A stretch of DNA of 64,000 bases from Flavobacteriaceae bacterium (lineage in GTDB: Bacteria; Bacteroidota; Bacteroidia; Flavobacteriales; Flavobacteriaceae). Location of the stretch: NCBI GenBank assembly GCA_013215095.1, contig JABSPM010000088.1, forward strand, positions 1 to 64,000. Reading direction: 5' to 3'. The position numbers and the translations under genes are program-made. The notes beneath the pieces are model-generated. The model was not told the DNA's origin. It searched no databases and was given only the letters and a program-made list of their open reading frames with translations. Every line of letters begins with the position of its first letter. Positions within the stretch are counted from its first letter, which is position 1. This document shows positions 54,300 through 62,828 of this stretch, piece after piece.

Positions 54300-55273
54300 T
54301 GACCACAACTCAAACCGACATATTACATATACTTGGTGAAGACATTCCGCTCGGAGCACACAAGGAAATTAACTTTAGCGTGGCCCGTTTACACTCAGCA
54401 ACAAAAGTAGAAGTTCCTGTGATTATTGAACGTTCCAAAAAGCCTGGTCCTATCGTATTGTTTACAGCAGGTATACATGGTGATGAAATTAATGGTGTAG
54501 AAATTGTAAGACAAATTATATCAAAAGGAATTAACAAGCCAAGGAAAGGCACAATTATCTGCATACCTGTCATTAATATCTTTGGATTTCTACATATGGA
54601 ACGTGAAACCCCAGATGGTAGGGATTTAAATCGGGTTTTCCCAGGTTCAAAAAAAGGTTCTTTAGCAAGTCAAATAGCCTATAAGCTGATGACTGAAATT
54701 GTACCTCAAGTGGATTTAATTGTCGACCATCATACTGGTGGTTCTGACCGATTTAATGCACCACAAATACGCGTTGTGCGAGATGAAGCTTTTTTACAAA
54801 AACTAGCGCGAATTTATGGCGCACCTTTTGTGTTATATTCTAAAAACATTACTAAATCCTTTAGAGCAGCTTGTTATAAGCAAAGCATTCCTATGTTACT
54901 TTTTGAGGGTGGAAAGTCATTACACTTTAGCTCCAATGTAATAAATACTGGTGTAAATGGCGCAAAGCGTGTTTTAAGTCACCTAGGCATGTTACATCAT
55001 AAGTTTAAGGTCTCTATACCAAAAAAATCTTGCGTTTTTATTGAAGAAAGTAGATGGATACGTGCCAAATACTCAGGAATGTTCAAAGCTATAATTAAGA
55101 TTAATGCCTATGTTGAAAAAGGAGACACTTTAGGAAATATCACTGATCCTTTTGGTAAATTCAACCACTTCATAAAAGCAGATTATACGGGATACATTAT
55201 CAATGTCAATGACGCGCCGTTAGTTTATAAAGGCGATGCATTATTTCATATGTCTACAGCACTAGAATCATGA
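54299..55273 (+). CDS. AstE/AspA-like zinc deacylase
   Basis: 324 residues of the succinylglutamate desuccinylase/aspartoacylase group in the M14 fold. Zinc-site motifs: FTAGIHGDEINGVEI (His and Glu) and VDLIVDHHTGGSD (His), with DGRDLNRVFPGSK (substrate Arg). The C-terminal part has a lipoyl-like sandwich (KINAYVEKGDTLGNITDP). It overlaps rimK by 1 bp and fau by 4 bp. Pairing with rimK is widespread; it may trim a glutamyl or acyl product, but the substrate is unknown. Confidence 0.9.
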   Translation: MTTTQTDILHILGEDIPLGAHKEINFSVARLHSATKVEVPVIIERSKKPGPIVLFTAGIHGDEINGVEIVRQIISKGINKPRKGTIICIPVINIFGFLHMERETPDGRDLNRVFPGSKKGSLASQIAYKLMTEIVPQVDLIVDHHTGGSDRFNAPQIRVVRDEAFLQKLARIYGAPFVLYSKNITKSFRAACYKQSIPMLLFEGGKSLHFSSNVINTGVNGAKRVLSHLGMLHHKFKVSIPKKSCVFIEESRWIRAKYSGMFKAIIKINAYVEKGDTLGNITDPFGKFNHFIKADYTGYIINVNDAPLVYKGDALFHMSTALES

Positions 55274-55845
55274 ACAAAAAAGAACTTCGAAAACACTATA
55301 AAAAATTACGTCAAAATTTAAGTCTTGACACTATTGAAGACCAAAGCTTAGCTATCGCAAATACCTTATTAAAACTTCCTATATGGAACAAGAACTACTA
55401 CCATATTTTTTTAAGCATTAAGCCGCTAAGAGAAATAAATACGGAGTTTATACTCAATATACTGTCGGGAAAAGACAAAAATATCATCATACCAAAAACA
55501 GATTTTGATAACAATTCAATGTCACACTACCTGCTAACAGATAGCACTATTTTGAAAATAAACCAATGGAACATTACAGAGCCAGTAGATGGAGTTCTAA
55601 TTCCAGAACACATGATTAATGTCGTTTTTATACCCCTATTAGCATTTGATAAAAAGGGCAATCGTGTAGGCTATGGCAAAGGGTTTTATGATCATTTTTT
55701 AAATCGATGCAACCCAGACACTATAAAAATTGGCTTGTCACTTTTTGAAGCTGAAGATCGTATTATAGACGTGTCTGACAATGACATTCCTTTAGATTTT
55801 TGTGTTACTCCATCAAAAGTCTATACCTTTCATCAGGAGCACTAA
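55270..55845 (+). CDS. fau: 5-formyltetrahydrofolate cyclo-ligase
   Basis: 191 residues. Uses ATP to convert 5-formyl-THF to 5,10-methenyl-THF. The N-terminus MNKKELRKHYKKLRQNLS and the motif KKGNRVGYGKGFYDHFLNRC are typical, with the substrate region PLLAFDK just before. It is the third gene of the rimK operon (4-bp overlap) and its end overlaps the convergent lspA by 41 bp. Confidence 0.94.
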   Translation: MNKKELRKHYKKLRQNLSLDTIEDQSLAIANTLLKLPIWNKNYYHIFLSIKPLREINTEFILNILSGKDKNIIIPKTDFDNNSMSHYLLTDSTILKINQWNITEPVDGVLIPEHMINVVFIPLLAFDKKGNRVGYGKGFYDHFLNRCNPDTIKIGLSLFEAEDRIIDVSDNDIPLDFCVTPSKVYTFHQEH

Positions 55846-56452
55846 AGGCTTTTTTATTAAAGACTAACAAAATACCAACACCAGTACTTATGGCAACATC
55901 AGCAATATTAAAAACAGGTTGAAAAAAAGTAAAGGCCTCACCACCAAAAAATGGCATCCAAGTTGGAAATGTTCCATTCCAAATTGGAAAATGAAGCATA
56001 TCTACAACTTTACCATGAAACCAACCCGCATAGCCCCCTCCTTCTGGTAAAAATTCAGCCACATTACCATAACTGTCATTAAATATAACCCCATAGAATA
56101 CACTATCAATAATATTACCCAATGCTCCAGCAAAAATTAATGCTACCGCTATAACAAGGGTTTTGTTTGCTCCTTTTTTTATAGACATGCAAAACCAATA
56201 ACCAATTCCAGTTACGGCAAAAATTCGAAATACAGTCAACACCACTTTGGCTGTTTCATCCGACAAAAAGATGAAAACATCACTCAACTTGGCACCCCAA
56301 GCCATACCAGGGTTTTCTACAAAGAATATTTTGAACCAACTAAACACTTCAACATCTTCTTGCAGCATAAAATTGGTCTTGATATAAATCTTTGAAACCT
56401 GATCTAATACCAAAATAATTATAATAAATAAGGTAGCATTCTTAAGCGACAT
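55805..56452 (-). CDS. lspA: Lipoprotein signal peptidase (signal peptidase II)
   Basis: 215 residues, four membrane helices. The two catalytic Asp are in GALGNIIDSVFYG and FQPVFNIADVAISTGVG. It cleaves the signal peptide of prolipoproteins before the lipidated Cys. The insert GGGYAGWFHGKVVDMLHFP between helices 3 and 4 and the extra C-terminal tail make it longer than the E. coli enzyme (164), as in many Bacteroidota. It follows ileS and the dksA-like gene, as in related genomes. Confidence 0.95.
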   Translation of the reverse strand: MSLKNATLFIIIILVLDQVSKIYIKTNFMLQEDVEVFSWFKIFFVENPGMAWGAKLSDVFIFLSDETAKVVLTVFRIFAVTGIGYWFCMSIKKGANKTLVIAVALIFAGALGNIIDSVFYGVIFNDSYGNVAEFLPEGGGYAGWFHGKVVDMLHFPIWNGTFPTWMPFFGGEAFTFFQPVFNIADVAISTGVGILLVFNKKAFSAPDERYRLLME

Positions 56453-56470
56453 AAGGCATCCTTTTTTGTC

Positions 56471-56515
56471 AAAAATATAAAAACACCTCTATTTTAGACG
56501 TGTTTTTATATTTTT
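56471..56515 (-). terminator. Long hairpin between the dksA-like gene and lspA
   Basis: Perfect 16-bp stem AAAAATATAAAAACAC / GTGTTTTTATATTTTT with a 13-nt loop. The T-run suits a minus-strand terminator or attenuator, which would partly insulate lspA from ileS. Confidence 0.8.
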
Positions 56516-56525
56516 TCGTAAGACT

Positions 56526-56909
56526 TTACTTCTGCATATTTTTAGCTTCAATACTTAGAGTAGCATGAGGCACTAATTCTAATCGTTTTTTGTTAATTAG
56601 CTTTCCTGTTACACGACAAACACCGTAGGTCTTATTTTCGATACGAATTAATGCATTCTTTAAGTCACGAATGAATTTTTCTTGCCTAATAGCTAACTGC
56701 GAATTATACTCCTTGCTCATTACAGCACTCCCCTCATCAAAAGCTTTAAAAGTAGGCGCTGTATCTTCTGTACCATTATTATGGTCATTCATATAAGCGC
56801 TTTTAATAAGCTGCAAATCGTGTTGTGCTTTTTCAATTTTTTCTTGAATCAATAGTCTAAATTCTTCTAAATCTTTATCAGAGTATCTGTTATTTTTATC
56901 TGATGACAT
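56526..56909 (-). CDS. DksA/TraR-family protein lacking the zinc cysteines
   Basis: 127 residues. N-terminal coiled-coil (DKDLEEFRLLIQEKIEKAQ) and the DksA C-terminal region (IENKTYGVCRVTGKLINKKR, LVPHATLSIEAK). In DksA this region holds four zinc-binding Cys; here only one Cys exists in the whole protein (YGVC). The fold may be kept without metal. DksA proteins bind RNA polymerase in the stringent response. The place between ileS (4 bp) and lspA is common in Bacteroidota. Confidence 0.88.
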   Translation of the reverse strand: MSSDKNNRYSDKDLEEFRLLIQEKIEKAQHDLQLIKSAYMNDHNNGTEDTAPTFKAFDEGSAVMSKEYNSQLAIRQEKFIRDLKNALIRIENKTYGVCRVTGKLINKKRLELVPHATLSIEAKNMQK

Positions 56910-56913
56910 AATC

Positions 56914-59900
56914 TTAATGTTTTTGAATAAATAATTTGGTACTTATATTGTCAAAAGCAATTTCTATACCATTATTTACAAGTTCAACAATTTTCAATTC
57001 TTCGGTTAAGGTTTCTGTTTTAATATACTCAATGTTGGCGCTTACGGATTTCATGATATCATCTTCTTTTTGGAGTAGCACATCAATCCTATCTGTGACT
57101 TCAAACCCAGAATCCTTACGTAAGTTTTGAATACGATTTACAAGTTCTCTTGCAATCCCTTCTTGGCGCAACTCTTCTGATATGGTTACATCTAATGCCA
57201 CAGTTAATGCACCTTCATTTGCTACTAGCCAACCTTCTATATCTTGGGATTTGATCTCAACATCTTCTCGAACTAATGTAATCTTTTTTCCATTAATATC
57301 AATATCAATTTCTCCGCTTTGTTCTATTTTTTTAATATCATTAGAAGAAAATCCATTTACAGCATTTGCTACTAATTTCATCTCTTTTCCAAAACGTGGC
57401 CCTAAAGCTTTAAAATTAGGCTTAATTGTTTTTACAAGAATATCAGAAGCGTCTTCCATAAGCTCTATAGTTTTGACATTTACTTCTTGTTTTATCAAAT
57501 CACTCACCGCAAGGATTTCTTCCTTTTGTGCTTCCGAGTCCACAGGAATCATAATTTTTTGCAATGGTTGACGTACTTTTATACGTTTATTTGCTCTTAA
57601 TGATAACACCAATGATGATATTGTTTGCGCATTCTCCATCTTACGCTCCAATATTTTATCTACAAACCTTAGGTCATATTCTGGAAAATCTGCTAAATGT
57701 ACACTTTCAAATTTTTCTTTTTGTGAAACCGATGTTAAATCTCTGTAAAGCTTGTCCATATAAAATGGTGCAATTGGGGCGCCCAGTTTAGCAATGGTTA
57801 GCATACACGTGTACAAGGTTTGATAAGCCGAAATTTTATCTTGTTGGTAATCGCCTTTCCAAAAACGTCTTCTACTCAATCTTACAAACCAGTTGCTTAG
57901 ATATTCTTGTGTAAAGAATGCAATAGCTCTTGCCGCTTTTGTTGGCTCATATTCGGCATAAAACGCATCTACTTTTTTAATCAAAGTATGTAATTCTGAC
58001 AAAATCCATCGGTCCAATTCTGGACGTTCTTCTAATGCAATATCCGCTTCAGCATAGCTAAAGTTATCCAAATTGGTATAAAGCGCAAAGAATGCATACG
58101 TATTGTAAAGTGTTCCAAAGAACTTACGACGTACCTCTTCTATTCCAGCTTCATCGAATTTTAAATTATCCCAAGGATTAGCATTACTAATCATGTACCA
58201 ACGCGTCGCATCAGCGCCATATTTAGATAAATTTTCAAAAGGCTCTACTGCATTTCCTAAACGCTTAGACATCTTTTGTCCATTCTTATCTAATACCAAT
58301 CCGTTAGATACTACATTTTTATAAGCTACAGAATCAAAGACCATTGTACCAATAGCATGCAGCGTATAAAACCATCCGCGTGTTTGATCTACACCTTCAG
58401 CAATAAAATCTGCTGGATATGATGTTTTATTATCAATTAATTCTTTGTTTTCAAAAGGATAATGCCATTGCGCATAAGGCATTGACCCAGAGTCAAACCA
58501 CACATCAATCAAATCGCTTTCTCTTGTCATAGCTTGCCCTGACGGCGACACTAACGTAATACGATCTACCACATTTTTATGCAAATCAACAGTATCATAA
58601 TTTGCTTCAGACATATTTCCTACTTCAAAGTCGGCAAAAATAGCTTCAGACATTACTCCTGCTTCAACAGCTTTTTCAATTTCAGCTTTTAATTCTTCAA
58701 CAGAACCAATACAGATTTCTTCTTTACCATCTTCAGTTCTCCAAATTGGTAATGGAATTCCCCAAAAACGAGAACGTGATAAATTCCAGTCATTCGCATT
58801 AGCTAACCAATTTCCAAAACGTCCTTCACCTGTTGATTTTGGCTTCCAGTTGATGGTTTCATTTAATTCAAACATACGCTGTTTGACATCTGTGGCTTTA
58901 ATAAACCAAGAATCTAATGGGTAATACAAAATTGGTTTATCTGTACGCCAACAGTTGGGGTAACTGTGTTTATATTTTTCAACTTTAAACGCTTTATTTT
59001 CTGTTTTAAGCTGAATTGCCAACTCTACATCAACTGATTTATCAGGAGCTTCTCCTTCATTATAATATTCATTCTTCACATACTTCCCTGCATAATCTCC
59101 CATCTCTGGCCTAAAACGTCCTTGTAAATCTACTAAAGGCACTAAATTTCCATTCTCGTCCTTTACTAACATTGGCGGCACCTCTGGTCTAGCTTGCTTA
59201 GCTGCCATGGCATCATCCGCACCAAAAGTTGGCGCGGTATGTACAATTCCTGTTCCATCTTCTGTCGTCACAAAATCTCCAGAAATTACTCTAAAGGCGT
59301 GTTCTGGATTATCATTTGGTAATGCAAATGGCAATAACTGCTCATAAGTAATACCAACTAAATCTGCACCTTTAAAAGATTTGCCAACATAAAATGGAAT
59401 CTTTTTATCACCAGAATTATAACTTTCTAATTCTGAAGCAGTTTCTACTTCAACATATTTCCCAGAAAACTGTTTTCCAACAAGCTTTCTTGCCAAAACA
59501 ACATTGATGGGTTCAAAAGTATATTGATTAAATGTATTTACAAGAACATACTCTATTTTTGAACCAACGGTTAATGCCGTATTACTTGACAAGGTCCAAG
59601 GTGTCGTTGTCCAAGCCAAAAAATGAATGACACCTTCGTGTTGTAAAAATGAAGGTAAACTGGCTTCATTTACTTTAAACTGTGCGACTACTGTAGTATC
59701 TGTGACATCTTGATAAGTTCCTGGTTGATTCAACTCATGCGAGCTTAAACCTGTTCCTGCTTTTGGTGAATATGGCTGAATTGTATAACCTTTATACAAT
59801 AAATTTTTATTATAAATTTGCTTTAATAACCACCATACACTTTCCATATATTTTGACTTATAAGTAATATAGGGGTTATCCATATCTACCCAATAGCCCA

Positions 59901-60318
59901 TTTTTTGCGTAAGGTCATTCCAAACATCTGTATAACGCATCACCGCTTTTTTACAAGCTGTATTATAAGCTTCAACTGTGATCTTCTTACCAATATCTTC
60001 TTTGATAATTCCAAGTTCTTTTTCTACACCAAGCTCAATTGGTAAACCATGAGTATCCCAACCCGCTTTACGCTTTACTTGATATCCTTTTTGAGTTTTA
60101 TAACGACAAAAAATATCCTTAATAGCACGCGCCATTACATGATGAATACCTGGTAATCCATTTGCTGAAGGTGGACCTTCGAAAAATACAAATGGTTGGT
60201 TTCCTTCACGTGTTGTGATACTTTTTTCAAAGATATTTTGGTCTTCCCAATAGTTCTGAATTTCTTCTGCTACTTTTGGTAAGTTAAGTCCTTTATACTC
60301 AGGAAATCTTGCGCTCAT
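56914..60318 (-). CDS. ileS: Isoleucyl-tRNA synthetase
   Basis: 1134 residues, class I synthetase for tRNA-Ile. Nucleotide-binding motif GPPSANGLPGIHHVMAR (HIGH variant GIHH), editing domain (TTTPWTLSSNTAL, GTGIVHTAPTFGADDA), SWFIKATDVKQRMFELNE, and the KMSKS loop KNGQKMSKRLGN. The anticodon domain and an extended C-terminus follow. The long form is the eukaryote-like type usual in Bacteroidota. It heads the ileS-dksA-like-lspA run. Confidence 0.96.
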   Translation of the reverse strand: MSARFPEYKGLNLPKVAEEIQNYWEDQNIFEKSITTREGNQPFVFFEGPPSANGLPGIHHVMARAIKDIFCRYKTQKGYQVKRKAGWDTHGLPIELGVEKELGIIKEDIGKKITVEAYNTACKKAVMRYTDVWNDLTQKMGYWVDMDNPYITYKSKYMESVWWLLKQIYNKNLLYKGYTIQPYSPKAGTGLSSHELNQPGTYQDVTDTTVVAQFKVNEASLPSFLQHEGVIHFLAWTTTPWTLSSNTALTVGSKIEYVLVNTFNQYTFEPINVVLARKLVGKQFSGKYVEVETASELESYNSGDKKIPFYVGKSFKGADLVGITYEQLLPFALPNDNPEHAFRVISGDFVTTEDGTGIVHTAPTFGADDAMAAKQARPEVPPMLVKDENGNLVPLVDLQGRFRPEMGDYAGKYVKNEYYNEGEAPDKSVDVELAIQLKTENKAFKVEKYKHSYPNCWRTDKPILYYPLDSWFIKATDVKQRMFELNETINWKPKSTGEGRFGNWLANANDWNLSRSRFWGIPLPIWRTEDGKEEICIGSVEELKAEIEKAVEAGVMSEAIFADFEVGNMSEANYDTVDLHKNVVDRITLVSPSGQAMTRESDLIDVWFDSGSMPYAQWHYPFENKELIDNKTSYPADFIAEGVDQTRGWFYTLHAIGTMVFDSVAYKNVVSNGLVLDKNGQKMSKRLGNAVEPFENLSKYGADATRWYMISNANPWDNLKFDEAGIEEVRRKFFGTLYNTYAFFALYTNLDNFSYAEADIALEERPELDRWILSELHTLIKKVDAFYAEYEPTKAARAIAFFTQEYLSNWFVRLSRRRFWKGDYQQDKISAYQTLYTCMLTIAKLGAPIAPFYMDKLYRDLTSVSQKEKFESVHLADFPEYDLRFVDKILERKMENAQTISSLVLSLRANKRIKVRQPLQKIMIPVDSEAQKEEILAVSDLIKQEVNVKTIELMEDASDILVKTIKPNFKALGPRFGKEMKLVANAVNGFSSNDIKKIEQSGEIDIDINGKKITLVREDVEIKSQDIEGWLVANEGALTVALDVTISEELRQEGIARELVNRIQNLRKDSGFEVTDRIDVLLQKEDDIMKSVSANIEYIKTETLTEELKIVELVNNGIEIAFDNISTKLFIQKH

Positions 60319-60629
60319 TGTTTATTGTTTATTTAAGAATGCGAAATTAATGAATTTTGAATTAACTAAAGTTTAAATACTAGGAAAAACCATGATTTTA
60401 TAGGGAAACAGATACGCCACGTATTTAGATTGTGATTTAAGAGTTCTAAAGCAGAAGGCATAAAACACATAACATTGCAAAATAGTATTGGCGATTATAA
60501 TAATAGTGAACTTTAAACCTCTCAATCTAAAGGCGTATCTCCAGTATATTTTTAACTGTTTATGCCGTATTTATCAAAAACTGATCCCTTTTTCACACCA
60601 AAAACCTACCACAAATCAACCTAGATAAA
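60319..60629. other. 311-bp spacer with an interrupted inverted repeat
   Basis: No gene. It contains AGATACGCC plus TTTAGATTG (60410-60432), complementary to CAATCTAAA plus GGCGTATCT (60523-60540), with a 5-nt bulge and about 90 nt between the arms. Upstream of ileS, so it should also hold the ileS promoter, which I cannot place. Confidence 0.6.
60410..60540. repeat. Inverted repeat with 18 paired bases around 90 bp
   Basis: Left arm AGATACGCC-acgta-TTTAGATTG, right arm CAATCTAAAGGCGTATCT. The five bases acgta are unpaired. The arms could be ends of a 131-bp non-autonomous element or a long leader structure. No second copy is visible in the window. Confidence 0.6.
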
Positions 60630-61400
60630 TCAAGGGTTATGATTACGCTGATGCCATGCACTATCTTTAGCCTTCAACGCCTTTAAAATCCCCGAAAGAT
60701 GACGTCTACCGTAAATAACAATAATTTTATCATGTGTTGTAGCTTCAATAGTCTTTGCTAAATATTGGTTTCTATAATCTAAAATGAATTTATCTTTAAA
60801 TACCTTATAATTTTTAGGATGTGTTTCTTTTAAGGAGTTGCAAATTATATATGATGCATCTAAAGATGTATTTATATCACAAGAATCTAATGCTATGTTT
60901 TGCGTTTCTTCTTCAAAATTACTTATAAAATCTTCCAAAAGCACATCTACAATTTTAGGTTGTGCAGCTTCAGAAACTAGCTCCAAATAATCTAGTTGAT
61001 TTACATACTTCTTGGAGATTTTATATTTCCCCATAAACAACTGATTTGTGGTATCTATATAACTGCTCTTATCCAAATAGTACCCTAACATTTTTCACCA
61101 TTTACGTAAGAGCAAGTCTAATTCTAAAGTATCTTTAACCCTAGTATCTATACCTTCACAAAAAGCTACATAGCCCAAACGTCCTAAAGAATCAGTAAGA
61201 CGATGTACATCATCATAAAAAGCTTTTTTACCCACATGATGCATTCCAATAAAATGAACTGTTTTTGTTTTAGATTTTAAAACACGTCGTTCTGCTGAGG
61301 ATGCATTAGCTCCAAGAGACCTCAAAGCAATTGACAAACAAGACTGCAACAGAAAAATTGAAACTAGGCATACAACACATTTAAATGCAGATAATTTCAT
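60630..61400 (-). pseudogene. TraB/GumN-like lipoprotein split by one in-frame TGA
   Basis: The frame is continuous for 256 codons except for a TGA at 61095-61097. The first part has a lipoprotein signal (LLQSC, Cys21) and TVHFIGMHHVGKKAFYDDV, VAFCEGIDT, as in TraB/GumN-type proteins. It ends LDLLLRKW; after the stop the same frame reads KMLGYYLDKSSY and runs to IIVIYGRRHLSGILKAL, the C-terminal family motif. A CGA-to-TGA change would explain it. An internal Met two codons after the stop could restart translation, but without a signal peptide. A single base error in the data remains possible. Confidence 0.8.
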
Positions 61401-61432
61401 AATTATGGTGATTTATAAGTTTAGAATATCTC

Positions 61433-62794
61433 CTAAACCATCAAATGTCCCGCCACATCTTCAATCTTAGAGACCAATTGAATTTTTATATTGGTGTTTT
61501 TCACAGAAATTTTATTGTATTTAGACACAAAAATCGTAGCAAAACCCAACTTTTCAGCTTCCAAAATACGCTGCTCTACACGTTGTACAGGACGAATTTC
61601 TCCAGACAAGCCCACTTCGCCTGCGAAACAATAATCTTTTTGAATAGCTTCATCTTCATTAGAGGATAAAATTGCAGCTACTACTGCCAAATCGATGGCG
61701 GGGTCATCTACATTAATTCCACCAGTAATATTCAAAAACACATCTTTTGCGCCCAATCTAAAACCAGCACGTTTTTCTAAGACAGCCAAAAGCATATTCA
61801 AACGCTTAGCATTAAAACCAGTTGCACTACGTTGTGGCGTTCCATAAACCGCTGTACTTACCAAAGCTTGCACTTCAATTAATAAAGGACGCATTCCTTC
61901 TAAAGTTACAGCAACGGCATTTCCTGATAACTCTTCATCCTTTTTAGAAATTAAAATATCACTAGGATTGGATACTTCTCTCAATCCCGAACCTTGCATT
62001 TCATAAATCCCAAGTTCATTAGTAGAACCAAATCTATTTTTATGCGCTCTTAAAATGCGAAACACATGATTGCGATCGCCCTCAAATTGCAAGACCGTAT
62101 CTACCATATGTTCCAAAATTTTTGGACCCGCAATATGACCATCTTTTGTAATGTGACCAATTAGCAACACTGGAGTTGCAGTTTCTTTAGCAAATTTAAT
62201 GAGTTCGGTTGTACATTCTTTAATTTGTGAAACACTACCTGCTGAAGTTTCAATATAATCACTATGTAAGGTTTGAATAGAATCTATAATTACAACTTCG
62301 GGTTCTAAAACTTCTATTTGTTTAAAAATGTGTTGTGTTTTAGTTTCGGTAAGAATATAGCACATCTCATTATTTGCATTAATACGTTGTGCTCGCATTT
62401 TAATTTGCTTTTGACTTTCTTCACCAGAAACGTATAGTGTTTTATAGGGCAAGTTTAATGATACTTGAAGTAATAGCGTACTCTTTCCAATTCCTGGTTC
62501 TCCACCAAGAAGTATTAATGAACCTGGCACTATTCCTCCGCCAAGCACTCGATTAAACTCTGCATCATATGTATTAAGTCGTGCTTCTTCTGAAGCGTCA
62601 ATATCTTGTACTCTTAAAGGTTTTGAAACACGATTTTTTACCGTTGTTGTCGATTTCCAAGCCTTTTTTTCCATCTTCTGAACCACCTCTTCAACGATGG
62701 AATTCCATTGTTTACAGGAGGAACATTGCCCTTGCCATTTGGGATATTGACTCCCACAATTCTGACAGAAATAGGTCGTTTTTACTTTAGCCAT
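61433..62794 (-). CDS. radA: DNA repair protein RadA
   Basis: 453 residues. C4 zinc finger Cys10, 13, 24 and 27 (YFCQNCGSQYPKWQGQCSSC), Walker A LGGEPGIGKSTLLLQ near 95-108, the RadA-specific KNRFG (AHKNRFGSTNE) and a C-terminal Lon-protease-like domain (DPAIDLAVVAAILSS). It drives branch migration in recombination. It follows the esterase-like gene by 34 bp on the same strand. Confidence 0.96.
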   Translation of the reverse strand: MAKVKTTYFCQNCGSQYPKWQGQCSSCKQWNSIVEEVVQKMEKKAWKSTTTVKNRVSKPLRVQDIDASEEARLNTYDAEFNRVLGGGIVPGSLILLGGEPGIGKSTLLLQVSLNLPYKTLYVSGEESQKQIKMRAQRINANNEMCYILTETKTQHIFKQIEVLEPEVVIIDSIQTLHSDYIETSAGSVSQIKECTTELIKFAKETATPVLLIGHITKDGHIAGPKILEHMVDTVLQFEGDRNHVFRILRAHKNRFGSTNELGIYEMQGSGLREVSNPSDILISKKDEELSGNAVAVTLEGMRPLLIEVQALVSTAVYGTPQRSATGFNAKRLNMLLAVLEKRAGFRLGAKDVFLNITGGINVDDPAIDLAVVAAILSSNEDEAIQKDYCFAGEVGLSGEIRPVQRVEQRILEAEKLGFATIFVSKYNKISVKNTNIKIQLVSKIEDVAGHLMV

Positions 62795-62828
62795 ATATTG
62801 TTAACTACAAAATAGAACATCTTGTGTT

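Noticed and set aside
57182-57571. Open frame of 129 codons on the + strand
   Set aside because: Antisense to ileS, with codon pattern mirroring it.
12283-61400. Stop codon readthrough or genetic code change
   Set aside because: All three stop codons interrupt genes and all three end intact genes; several loci also have frameshifts. Decay explains more.
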